From Osmia lignaria lignaria (taxonomy: Eukaryota; Arthropoda; Insecta; Hymenoptera; Megachilidae): a stretch of 64,000 nucleotides of DNA. The stretch covers positions 1,798,001 to 1,862,000 of the forward strand of contig NC_135032.1 in the NCBI RefSeq assembly GCF_051020975.1, in the 5' to 3' direction. The notes under the pieces are model-generated. The model searched no databases. It saw nothing but the letters and a program-made list of their open reading frames with translations, and was not told the origin of the DNA. Both the position numbers and the translations under genes were made by a program. Of this stretch, positions 24,901 through 37,441 are shown one piece after another; the stretch's first letter is position 1, and every line of letters begins with the position of its first letter.

Positions 24901-27900
24901 GGGAAGGGGCCTGACGGACATATTTCGAGATATTTCTTCTTCTTGTTGTTCTTCTTCTGCACAGCTAAGCTGGAAGTGGCATTTGCGGCTCGCACTAGTG
25001 CAGAGTTATCTCAAAGAAAGGGGCCACGGTGTTTCTGTATCTCTATTATGTTGGTGCGGCTTCGGAACTTTTAAATATCTCGATACATCTCGAAAACTAC
25101 GCTTCTGATCAAAAAATATCATAAAACATAAATTGTAGGAAACGTAATTCTCTACAAAAAACGTCTCTTAACATTTTGCCATAGCTCGCTTCGTTTCCGA
25201 GATATTTGCAGATTCAGCTCAAAGGAACTGGCCTGACGGACATATTTCGAGATATTTCTTCTTCTTGTTGTTCTTCCTCTGCACAGCTAAGCTGGAAGTG
25301 GCATTTGCAGCTCGCAATAGTGCAGAGTTATCTCAAAGAAAGGGGCCACGGTGTTTCTGTATCTCTATTATGTTGGTGCGGCTTCGGAACTTTTAAATAT
25401 CTTGATATATCTCGAGAACTACGCATCTGATCAAAAAATATCATAGAACATAAAAAGTAGGAAACTTAATTCTCTACAAAAAAGGTCTCTTAACATTTTG
25501 CCATAGCTCGCTTCGTTTCCGAGATATGTGTAGATTTATCTCAAGGGAAGGGGCCTGACGGACATATTTCGAGATATTTCTTCTTCTTGTTGTTCTTCTT
25601 CTGCACAGCTAAGCTGGAAGTGGCATTTGCGGCTCGCACTAGTGCAGAGTTATCTCAAAGAAAGGGGCCACGGTGTTTCTGTATCTCTATTATGTTGGTG
25701 CGGCTTCGGAACTTTTAAATATCTCGATACATCTCGAAAACTACGCTTCTGATCAAAAAATATCATAGAACCTAAATTGTAGGAAACATAATTCTCTACA
25801 ACAAAGGTCTCTTAACATTTTGCCATAGCTCGCTTCGTTTCCGAGATATTTGCAGATATATCTCAAGGGAAGGGGCCTGACGGACATATTTCGAGATATT
25901 TCTTCTTCTTGTTATTCTTCTTCTGCACAGCTAAGCTGGAAGTGGCATTTGCGGCTCGCACTAGTGCAGAGTTATCTCAAAGAAAGGGGCCACGGTGTTT
26001 CTGTATCTCTATTATGTTGGTGCGGCTTCGGAACTTTTAAATATCTCGATATATCTCGGAAACTACGCTTCTGATCAAAAAATATCATAGAACATAAATT
26101 GTAGGAAACATAATTCTCTACAAAAAAGGTCTCTTAACATTTTGCCATAGCTCGCTTCGTTTCCGAGATATTTGCAGATTTATCTCAAGGGAAGGGGCCT
26201 GACGGACATATTTCGAGATATTTCTTCTTCTTGTTGTTCTTCTTCTGCACAGCTAAGCTGGAAGTGGCATTTGCGGCTCGCACTAGTGCAGAGTTATCTC
26301 AAAGAAAGGGGCCACGGTGTTTCTGTATCTCTATTATGTTGGTGCGGGTTCGGAACTTTTAAATATCTTGATATATCTCGAGAACTACGCATCTGATCAA
26401 AAAATATCATAGAACATAAAAAGTAGGAAACTTAATTCTCTACAAAAAAGGTCTCTTAACATTTTGCCATAGCTCGCTTCGTTTCCGAGATATTTGCAGA
26501 TTTATCTCAAGGGAAGGGGCCTGACGGATATATTTCGAGATATTTCTTCTTCTTGTTGTTCTTCTTCTGCACAGCTAAGCTGGAAGTGGCATTTGCGGCT
26601 CGCACTAGTGCAGAGTTATCTCAAAGAAAGGGGCCACGGTGTTTCTGTATCTCTATTATGTTGGTGCGGCTTCGGAACTTTTAAATATCTTGATATATCT
26701 CGAGAACTACGCATCTGATCAAAAAATATCATAGAACATAAAAAGTAGGAAACTTAATTCTCTACAAAAAAGGTCTCTTAACATTTTGCCATAGCTCGCT
26801 TCGTTTCCGAGATATTTGCAGATTTATCTCAAGGGAAGGGGCCTGACGGACATATTTCGAGATATTTCTTCTTCTTGTTGTTCTTCTTCTGCACAGCTAA
26901 GCTGGAAGTGGCATTTGCGGCTCGCACTAGTGCAGAGTTATCTCAAAGAAAGGGGCCACGGTGTTTCTGTATCCCCATTATGTTGGTGCGGCTTCGGAAT
27001 TTTTAAATATCTCGATATATCTCGAGAACTACGCTTCTGATCAAAAAATATCATAGAACATAAATTGTAGGAAACGTAATTCTCTACAAAAAACGTCTCT
27101 TAACATTTTGCCATAGCTCGCTTCGTTTCCGAGATATTTGCAGATTCAGCTCAAAGGAACTGGCCTGACGGACATATTTCGAGATATTTCTTCTTCTTGT
27201 TGTTCTTCCTCTGCACAGCTAAGCTGGAAGTGGCATTTGCAGCTCGCAATAGGGCAGAGTTATCTCAAAGAAAGGGGCCACGGTGTTTCTGTATCTCTAT
27301 TATGTTGGTGCGGCTTCGGAACTTTTAAATATCTTGATATATCTCGAGAACTACGCATCTGATCAAAAAATATCATAGAACATAAAAAGTAGGAAACTTA
27401 ATTCTCTACAAAAAAGGTCTCTTAACATTTTGCCATAGCTCGCTTCGTTTCCGAGATATGTGCAGATTTATCTCAAGGGAAGGGGCCTGACGGACATATT
27501 TCGAGATATTTCTTCTTCTTGTTGTTCTTCTTCTGCACAGCTAAGCTGGAAGTGGCATTTGCGGCTCGCACTAGTGCAGAGTTATCTCAAAAAAAGGGGC
27601 CACGGTGTTTCTGTATCCCTATTATGTTGGTGCGGCTTCGGAACTTTTAAATATCTCGATATATCTCGAAAACTACGCTTCTGATCAAAAAATATCATAG
27701 AACATAAATTGTAGGAAACATAATTCTCTACAAAAAAGGTCTCTTAACATTTTGCCATAGCTCGCTTCGTTTCCGAGATATTTGCAGATATATCTCAAGG
27801 GAAGGGGCCTGACGGACATATTTCGAGATATTTCTTCTTCTTGTTGTTCTTCTTCTGCACAGCTAAGCTGGAAGTGGCATTTGCGGCTCGCACTAGTGCA

Positions 27901-28635
27901 GAGTTATCTCAAAGAAAGGGGCCACGGTGTTTCTGTATCCCTATTATGTTGGTGCGGCTTCGGAACTTTTAAATATCTCGATATATCTCGAAAACTACGC
28001 TTCTGATCAAAAAATATCATAGAACATAAATTGTAGGAAACATAATTCTCTATAAAAAAGGTCTCTTAACATTTTGCAATAGCTCGCTCCGTTTCCGAGA
28101 TATTTGCAGATTCAGCTCAAAGGAACTGGCCTGACGGACATATTTCGAGATATTTCTTCTTCTTGTTGTTCTTCCTCTGCACAGCTAAGCTGGAAGTGGC
28201 ATTTGCAGCTCGCAATAGTGCAGAGTTATCTCAAAGAAAGGGGCCACGGTGTTTCTGTATCTCTATTATGTTGGTGCGGCTTCGGAACTTTTAAATATCT
28301 TGATATATCTCGAGAACTACGCATCTGATCAAAAAATATCATAGAACATAAAAAGTGGGAAACTTAATTCCCTACAAAAAAGGTCTCTTAACATTTTGCC
28401 ATAGCTCGCTTCGTTTCCGAGATATTTGCAGATTTATCTCAAGGGAAGGGGCCTGGCGGACATATTTCGAGATATTTCTTCTTCTTGTTGTTCTTCTTCT
28501 GCACAGCTAAGCTGGAAGTGGCAGTTGCGGCTCGCACTAGTGCAGAGTTATCTCAAAGAAAGGGGCCACGGTGTTTCTGTATCTCTATTATGTTGGTGCG
28601 GCTTCGGAACTTTTAAATATCTCGATATATCTCGA
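21939..28635 (+). repeat. Copy B of the 6.7-kb block, 24-monomer offset
   Basis: This is the counterpart of 14211-20907. The right end is sharp: CTCGAGAACTACGCATC here (28636) against CTCGAAAACTACGCCTC in copy A (20908). The left end lies in the linker at 21938/21939. The 1,031 bp between the copies (20908-21938) is not repeated after copy B, so B is not a complete 24-monomer unit. Confidence 0.88.
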
Positions 28636-31600
28636 GAACTACGCATCTGATCAAAAAATATCATAGAACATAAAAAGTAGGAAACTTAATTCTCTACAAA
28701 AAAGGTCTCTTAACATTTTGCCATAGCTCGCTTCGTTTCCGAGATATTTGCAGATTTATCTCAAGGGAAGGGGCCTGACGGACATATTTCGAGATATTTC
28801 TTCTTCTTGTTGTTCTTCTTCTGCACAGCTAAGCTGGAAGTGGCATTTGCGGCTCGCACTAGTGCAGAGTTATCTCAAAGAAAGGGGCCACGGTGTTTCT
28901 GTATCTCTATTATGTTGGTGCGGCTTCGGAACTTTTAAATATCTCGATATATCTCGAAAACTACGCTTCTGATCAAAAAATATCATAGAACCTAAATTGT
29001 AGGAAACATAATTCTCTACAAAAAAGGTCTCTTAACATTTTGCCATAGCTCGCTTCGTTTCCGAGATATTTGCAGATATATCTCAAGGGAAGGGGCCTGA
29101 CGGACATATTTCGAGATATTTCTTCTTCTTGTTATTCTTCTTCTGCACAGCTAAGCTGGAAGTGGCATTTACAGCTCGCAATAGTGCAGAGTTATCTCAA
29201 AGAAAGGGGCCACGGTGTTTCTGTATCTCTATTATGTTGGTGCGGCTTCGGAACTTTTAAATATCTTGATATATCTCGAGAACTACGCATCTGATCAAAA
29301 AATATCATAGAAGATAAAAAGTAGGAAACTTAATTCTCTACAAAAAAGGTCTCTTAACATTTTGCCATAGCTCGCTTCGTTTCCGAGATATTTGCAGATT
29401 TATCTCAAGGGAAGGGGCCTGACGGACATATTTCGAGATATTTCTTCTTCTTGTTGTTCTTCTTCTGCACAGCTAAGCTGGAAGTGGCAGTTGCGGCTCG
29501 CACTAGTGCAGAGTTATCTCAAAGAAAGGGGCCACGGTGTTTCTGTATCTCTATTATGTTGGTGCGGCTTCGGAACTTTTAAATATCTCGATATATCTCG
29601 AAAACTACGCTTCTGATCAAAAAATATCATAGAACATAAATTATAGAAAACATAATTCTCTACAAAAAAGGTCTCTTAAAATTTTGCCATAGCTCGCTTC
29701 GTTTCCGAGATATTTGCAGATATATCTCAAGGGAAGGGGCCTGACGGACATATTTCGAGATATTTCTTCTTCTTGTTGTTCTTCTTCTGCACAGCTAAGC
29801 TGGAAGTGGCATTTGCGGCTCGCACTAGTGCAGAGTTATCTCAAAGAAAGGGGCCACGGTGTTTCTGTATCTCTATTATGTTGGTGCGGCTTCGGAACTT
29901 TTAAATATCTCGATACATCTCGAAAACTACGCTTCTGATCAAAAAATATCATAGAACCTAAATTGTAGGAAACATAATTCTCTACAAAAAAGGTCTCTTA
30001 ACATTTTGCCATAGCTCGCTTCGTTTCCGAGATATTTGCAGATATATCTCAAGGGAAGGGGCCTGACGGACATATTTCGAGATATTTCTTCTTCTTGTTA
30101 TTCTTCTTCTGCACAGCTAAGCTGGAAGTGGCACTTACAGCTCGCAATAGTGCAGAGTTATCTCAAAGAAAGGGGCCACGGTGTTTCTGTATCTCTATTA
30201 TGTTGGTGCGGCTTCGGAACTTTTAAATATCTTGATATATCTCGAGAACTACGCATCTGATCAAAAAATATCATAGAACATAAAAAGTAGGAAACTTAAT
30301 TCTCTACAAAAAAGGTCTCTTAACATTTTGCCATAGCTCGCTTCGTTTCCGAGATATTTGCAGATATATCTCAAGGGAAGGGGCCTGACGGACATATTTC
30401 GAGATATTTCTTCTTCTTGTTGTTCTTCTTCTGCACAGCTAAGCTGGAAGTGGCATTTGCGGCTCGCACTGGTGCAGAGTTATCTCAAAGAAAGGGGCCA
30501 CGGTGTTTCTGTATCTCTATTATGTAGGTGCGGCTTCGGAACTTTTAAATATCTCGATACATCTCGAAAACTACGCTTCTGATCAAAAAATATCATAGAA
30601 CCTAAATTGTAGGAAACATAATTCTCTACAAAAAAGGTCTCTTAACATTTTGCCATAGCTCGCTTCGTTTCCGAGATATTTGCAGATATATCTCAAGGGA
30701 AGGGGCCTGACGGACATATTTCGAGATATTTCTTCTTCTTGTTATTCTTCTTCTGCACAGCTAAGCTGGAAGTGGCATTTACAGCTCGCAATAGTGCAGA
30801 GTTATCTCAAAGAAAGGGGCCACGGTGTTTCTGTATCTCTATTATGTTGGTGCGGCTTCGGAACTTTTAAATATCTTGATATATCTCGAGAACTACGCAT
30901 CTGATCAAAAAATATCATAGAACATAAAAAGTAGGAAACTTAATTCTCTACAAAAAAGGTCTCTTAACATTTTGCCATAGCTCGCTTCGTTTCCGAGATA
31001 TTTGCAGATTTATCTCAAGGGAAGGGGCCTGACGGACATATTTCGAGATATTTCTTCTTCTTGTTGTTCTTCTTCTGCACAGCTAAGCTGGAAGTGGCAT
31101 TTGCGGCTCGCACTAGTGCAGAGTTATCTCAAAGAAAGGGGCCACGGTGTTTCTGTATCCCTATTATGTTGGTGCGGCTTCGGAACTTTTAAATATCTCG
31201 ATATATCTCGAGAACTACGCTTCTGATCAAAAAATATCATAGAACATAAAAAGTAGGAAACTTAATTCTCTACAAAAAAGGTCTCTCAACATTTTGCCAT
31301 AGCTCGCTTCGTTTCCGAGATATTTGCAGATATATCTCAAGGGAAGGGGCCTGACGGACATATTTCGAGATATTTCTTCTTCTTGTTATTCTTCTTCTGC
31401 ACAGCTAAGCTGGAAGTGGCATTTGCGGCTCGCACTAGTGCAGAGTTATCTCAAAGAAAGGGGCCACGGTGTTTCTGTATCTCTATTATGTTGGTGCGGC
31501 TTCGGAACTTTTAAATATCTCGATATATCTCGAAAACTACGCTTCTGATCAAAAAATATCATAGAACATAAATTGTAGGAAACATAATTCTCTACAAAAA

Positions 31601-34221
31601 AGGTCTCTTAACATTTTGCCATAGCTCGCTTCGTTTCCGAGATATTTGCAGATTCAGCTCAAAGGAACTGGCCTGACGGACATATTTCGAGATATTTCTT
31701 CTTCTTGTTGTTCTTCTTCTGCACAGCTAAGCTGGAAGTGGCAGTTGCGGCTCGCACTAGTGCAGAGTTATCTCAAAGAAAGGGGCCACGGTGTTTCTGT
31801 ATCTCTATTATGTTGGTGCGGCTTCGGAACTTTTAAATATCTCGATATATCTCGAAAACTACGCTTCTGATCAAAAAATATCATAGAACATAAATTGTAG
31901 AAAACATAATTCTCTACAAAAAAGGTCTCTTAACATTTTGCCATAGCTCGCTTCGTTTCCGAGATATTTGCAGATATATCTCAAGGGAAGGGGCCTGACG
32001 GACATATTTCGAGATATTTCTTCTTCTTGTTGTTCTTCTTCTGCACAGCTAAGCTGGAAGTGGCATTTGCGGCTCGCACTAGTGCAGAGTTATCTCAAAG
32101 AAAGGGGCCACGGTGTTTCTGTATCTCTATTATGTTGGTGCGGCTTCGGAACTTTTAAATATCTCGATACATCTCGAAAACTACGCTTCTGATCAAAAAA
32201 TATCATAGAACCTAAATTGTAGGAAACATAATTCTCTACAAAAAAGGTCTCTTAACATTTTGCCATAGCTCGCTTCGTTTCCGACATATTTGCAGATATA
32301 TCTCAAGGGAAGGGGCCTGACGGACATATTTCGAGATATTTCTTCTTCTTGTTATTCTTCTTCTGCACAGCTAAGCTGGAAGTGGCATTTACAGCTCGCA
32401 ATAGTGCAGAGTTATCTCAAAGAAAGGGGCCACGGTGTTTCTGTATCTCTATTATGTTGGTGCGGCTTCGGAACTTTTAAATATCTTGATATATCTCGAG
32501 AACTACGCATCTGATCAAAAAATATCATAGAACATAAAAAGTAGGAAACTTAATTCTCTACAAAAAAGGTGTCTTAACATTTTGCCATAGCTCGCTTCGT
32601 TTCCGAGATATTTGCAGATTTATCTCAAGGGAAGGGGCCTGACGGACATATTTCGAGATATTTCTTCTTCTTGTTGTTCTTCTTCTGCACAGCTAAGCTG
32701 GAAGTGGCATTTGCGGCTCGCACTAGTGCAGAGTTATCTCAAAGAAAGGGGCCACGGTGTTTCTGTATCTCTATTATGTTGGTGCGGCTTCGGAACTTTT
32801 AAATATCTCGATACATCTCGAAAACTACGCTTCTGATCAAAAAATATCATAGAACCTAAATTGTAGGAAACATAATTCTCTACAAAAAAGGTCTCTTAAC
32901 ATTTTGCCATAGCTCGCTTCGTTTCCGACATATTTGCAGATATATCTCAAGGGAAGGGGCCTGACGGACATATTTCGAGATATTTCTTCTTCTTGTTATT
33001 CTTCTTCTGCACAGCTAAGCTGGAAGTGGCATTTACAGCTCGCAATAGTGCAGAGTTATCTCAAAGAAAGGGGCCACGGTGTTTCTGTATCCCTATTATG
33101 TTGGTGCGGCTTCGGAACTTTGAAATATCTCGATATATCTCGAAAACTACGCTTCTGATCAAAAAATATCATAGAACATAAATTGTAGGAAACATAATTC
33201 TCTACAAAAAAGGTCTCTTAACATTTTGCCATAGCTCGCTTCGTTTCCGAGATATTTGCAGATTTATCTCAAGGGAAGGGGCCTGACGGACATATTTCGA
33301 GATATTTCTTCTTCTTGTTGTTCTTCTTCTGCACAGCTAAGCTGGAAGTGGCATTTGCGGCTCGCACGAGTGCAGAGTTATCTCAAAGAAAGGGGCCACG
33401 GTGTTTCTGTATCTCTATTATGTTGGTGCGGCTTCGGAACTTTTAAATATCTCGATATATCTCGAAAACTACGCTTCTGATCAAAAAATATCATAGAACA
33501 TAAATTGTAGGAAACATAATTCTCTACAAAAAAGGTCTCCTAACATTTTGCCAGAGCTCGCTTCGTTTCCGAGATATTTGCAGATTCATCTCAAAGGAAC
33601 TGGCCTGACGGACATATTTCGAGATGTTTCTTCTTCTTGTTGTTCTTCCTCTGCACAGCTAAGCTGGAAGTGGCATTTGCAGCTCGCAATAGTGCAGAGT
33701 TATCTCAAAGAATGGGGCCACGGTGTTTCTGTATCTCTATTATGTTGGTGCGGGTTCGGAACTTTTAAATATCTTGATATATCTCGAGAACTACGCATCT
33801 CATCAAAAAATATCATAGAACATAAAAAGTAGGAAACTTAATTCTCTACAAAAAAGGTCTCTTAACATTTTGCCATAGCTCGCTTCGTTTCCGAGATATT
33901 TGCAGATTTATCCCAAGGGAAGGGGCCTGACGGACATATTTCGAGATATTTCTTCTTCTTGTTGTTCTTCTTCTGCACAGCTAAGCTGGAAGTGGCATTT
34001 GCGGCTCGCACTAGTGCAGAGTTATCTCAAAGAAAGGGGCCACGGTGTTTCTGCATCTCTATTATGTTGATGCGGCTTCGGAACTTTTAAATATCTCGAA
34101 ATATCTCGAAAACTACGCTTCTGATCAAAAAATATCATACAACATAAATTGTAGGAAACATAATTCTCTACAAAAAAGGTCTCTTAACATTTTGCCATAG
34201 CTCGCTTCGTTTCCGAGATAT
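28636..34221 (+). repeat. Dimer and 7-mer related monomers
   Basis: Pairs of a GATACATCTCG monomer and a TTGTTATTC monomer recur (29714+30036, 30358+30680, 31968+32290, 32612+32934). The stretch from about 29414 to 30357 resembles about 31668 to 32611 at 2,254 bp (7 monomers), sharing the rare TAGAAAACAT linker, but with several differences. The right end (33256-34221) is irregular. It includes a monomer with CCAGAGCTC and GAGATGTTTC (33578) and one with a premature TGA (33900). Confidence 0.65.
33900..34221 (+). repeat. Monomer with TGA in the open stretch
   Basis: TGTTGG has become TGTTGA (TGA at 34068-34070). The same monomer has TATCCCAAGG, CTGCATCTC and CTCGAAATATCTCG, so it is one of the more diverged copies of the window. 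Confidence 0.85.
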
Positions 34222-35187
34222 TTGCAGATATATCTCAAGGGAAGGGGCCTGACGGACATATTTCGAGATATTTCTTCTTCTTGTTGTTCTTCTTCTGCAC
34301 AGCTAAGCTGGAAGTGGCATTTGCGGCTCGCACTAGTGCAGAGTTATCTCAAAGAAAGGGGCCACGGTGTTTCTGTATCTCTATTATGTTGGTGCGGCTT
34401 CGGAACTTTTAAATATCTCGATACATCTCGAAAACCACGCTTCTGATCAAAAAATATCATAGAACATAAATTGTAGGAAACATAATTCTCTATAAAAAAC
34501 GTCTCTTAACATTTTGCCATAGCTCGCTTCGTTTCCGAGATATTTGCAGATTCAGCTCAAAGGAACTGGCCTGACGGACATATTTCGAGATATTTCTTCT
34601 TCTTGTTGTTCTTCCTCTGTACAGCTAAGCTGGAAGTGGCATTTGCAGCTCGCAATAGTGCAGAGTTATCTCAAAGAAAGGGGCCACGGTGTTTCTGTAT
34701 CTCTATTATGTTGGTGCGGGTTCGGAACTTTTAAATATCTTGATATATCTCGAGAACTACGCATCTGATCAAAAAATATCATAGAACATAAAAAGTAGGA
34801 AACTTAATTCTCTACAAAAAAGGTCTCTTAACATTTTGCCATAGCTCGCTTCGTTTCCGAGATATTTGCAGGTTTATCTCAAGGGAAGGGGCCTGACGGA
34901 CATATTTCGAGATATTTCTTCTTCTTGTTGTTCTTCTTCTGCACAGCTAAGCTGGAAGTGGCATTTGCGGCTCGCACTAGTGTAGAGTTATCTCAAAGAA
35001 AGGGGCCACGGTGTTTCTGTATCTCTATTATGTTGGTGCGGCTTCGGAACTTTTAAATATCTCGATATATCTCGAAAACTACGCTTCTGATCAAAAAATA
35101 TCATAGAACATAAATTGTAGGAAACATAATTCTCTACAAAAAAGGTCTCTTAACATTTTGCCATAGCTCGCTTCGTTTCCGAGATAT
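34222..35187 (+). repeat. Trimer related to the following 7-mer units
   Basis: Three monomers (34222, 34544, 34866) have the order non-Q, Q with GCGGGTTCGG, then a monomer with GCAGGTTTATC and GTGTAGAG. The last two match 35510-36153 at 966 bp, apart from TCTGTACAGC. The first differs more (CGAAAACCACGC). It looks like a leftover half-unit at the edge of the 7-mer HOR. Confidence 0.7.
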
Positions 35188-37441
35188 TTGCAGATATATC
35201 TCAAGGGAAGGGGCCTGACGGACATATTTCGAGATATTTCTTCTTCTTGTTGTTCTTCTTCTGCACAGCTAAGCTGGAAGTGGCATTTGCGGCTCGCACT
35301 AGTGCAGAGTTATCTCAAAGAAAGGGGCCACGGTGTTTCTGTATCCCTATTATGTTGGTGCGGCTTCGGAACTTTTAAATATCTCGATATATCTCGAGAA
35401 CTACGCTTCTGATCAAAAAATATCATAGAACATAAATTGTAGGAAACATAATTCTCTACAAAAAACGTCTCTTAACATTTTGCCATAGCTCGCTTCGTTT
35501 CCGAGATATTTGCAGATTCAGCTCAAAGGAACTGGCCTGACGGACATATTTCGAGATATTTCTTCTTCTTGTTGTTCTTCCTCTGCACAGCTAAGCTGGA
35601 AGTGGCATTTGCAGCTCGCAATAGTGCAGAGTTATCTCAAAGAAAGGGGCCACGGTGTTTCTGTATCTCTATTATGTTGGTGCGGGTTCGGAACTTTTAA
35701 ATATCTTGATATATCTCGAGAACTACGCATCTGATCAAAAAATATCATAGAACATAAAAAGTAGGAAACTTAATTCTCTACAAAAAAGGTCTCTTAACAT
35801 TTTGCCATAGCTCGCTTCGTTTCCGAGATATTTGCAGGTTTATCTCAAGGGAAGGGGCCTGACGGACATATTTCGAGATATTTCTTCTTCTTGTTGTTCT
35901 TCTTCTGCACAGCTAAGCTGGAAGTGGCATTTGCGGCTCGCACTAGTGTAGAGTTATCTCAAAGAAAGGGGCCACGGTGTTTCTGTATCTCTATTATGTT
36001 GGTGCGGCTTCGGAACTTTTAAATATCTCGATATATCTCGAAAACTACGCTTCTGATCAAAAAATATCATAGAACATAAATTGTAGGAAACATAATTCTC
36101 TACAAAAAAGGTCTCTTAACATTTTGCCATAGCTCGCTTCGTTTCCGAGATATTTGCAGATATATCTCAAGGGAAGGGGCCTGACGGACATATTTCGAGA
36201 TATTTCTTCTTCTTGTTGTTCTTCTTCTGCACAGCTAAGCTGGAAGTGGCATTTGCGGCTCGCACTAGTGTAGAGTTATCTCAAAGAAAGGGGCCACGGT
36301 GTTTCTGTATCTCTATTATGTTGGTGCGGCTTCGGAACTTTTAAATATCTCGATATATCTCGAAAACTACGCTTCTGATCAAAAAATATCATAGAACATA
36401 AATTGTAGGAAACATAATTCTCTACAAAAAAGGTCTCTTAACATTTTGCCATAGCTCGCTTCGTTTCCGAGATATTTGCAGATATATCTCAAGGGAAGGG
36501 GCCTGACGGACATATTTCGAGATATTTCTTCTTCTTGTTATTCTTCTTCTGCACAGCTAAGCTGGAAGTGGCATTTGCGGCTCGCACTAGTGCAGAGTTA
36601 TCTCAAAGAAAGGGGCCACGGTGTTTCTGTATCCCTATTATGTTGGTGCGGCTTCGGAACTTTTAAATATCTCGATATATCTCGAGAACTACGCTTCTGA
36701 TCAAAAAATATCATAGAACATAAATTGTAGGAAACATAATTCTCTACAAAAAACGTCTCTTAACATTTTGCCATAGCTCGCTTCGTTTCCGAGATATTTG
36801 CAGATTCAGCTCAAAGGAACTGGCCTGACGGACATATTTCGAGATATTTCTTCTTCTTGTTGTTCTTCCTCTGCACAGCTAAGCTGGAAGTGGCATTTGC
36901 AGCTCGCAATAGTGCAGAGTTATCTCAAAGAAAGGGGCCACGGTGTTTCTGTATCTCTATTATGTTGGTGCGGGTTCGGAACTTTTAAATATCTTGATAT
37001 ATCTCGAGAACTACGCATCTGATCAAAAAATATCATAGAAGATAAAAAGTAGGAAACTTAATTCTCTACAAAAAAGGTCTCTTAACATTTTGCCATAGCT
37101 CGCTTCGTTTCCGAGATATTTGCAGGTTTATCTCAAGGGAAGGGGCCTGACGGACATATTTCGAGATATTTCTTCTTCTTGTTGTTCTTCTTCTGCACAG
37201 CTAAGCTGGAAGTGGCATTTGCGGCTCGCACTAGTGTAGAGTTATCTCAAAGAAAGGGGCCACGGTGTTTCTGTATCTCTATTATGTTGGTGCGGCTTCG
37301 GAACTTTTAAATATCTCGATATATCTCGAAAACTACGCTTCTGATCAAAAAATATCATAGAACATAAATTGTAGGAAACATAATTCTCTACAAAAAAGGT
37401 CTCTTAACATTTTGCCATAGCTCGCTTCGTTTCCGAGATAT
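35188..37441 (+). repeat. 7-mer higher-order repeat, copy 1 (2,254 bp)
   Basis: Seven monomers: 35188 (ATCCCT, CTCGAGAACTACGCTTC), 35510 (Q, GCGGGTTCGG), 35832 (GCAGGTTTATC, TAG), 36154 (TAG), 36476 (TTGTTATTC), 36798 (Q) and 37120 (GCAGGTTTATC, TAG). This is two related trimers around one extra monomer. The next 2,254 bp is the same apart from one difference noticed, G at 37041 against C at 39295 (GAAGATAAA/GAACATAAA). Confidence 0.9.
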
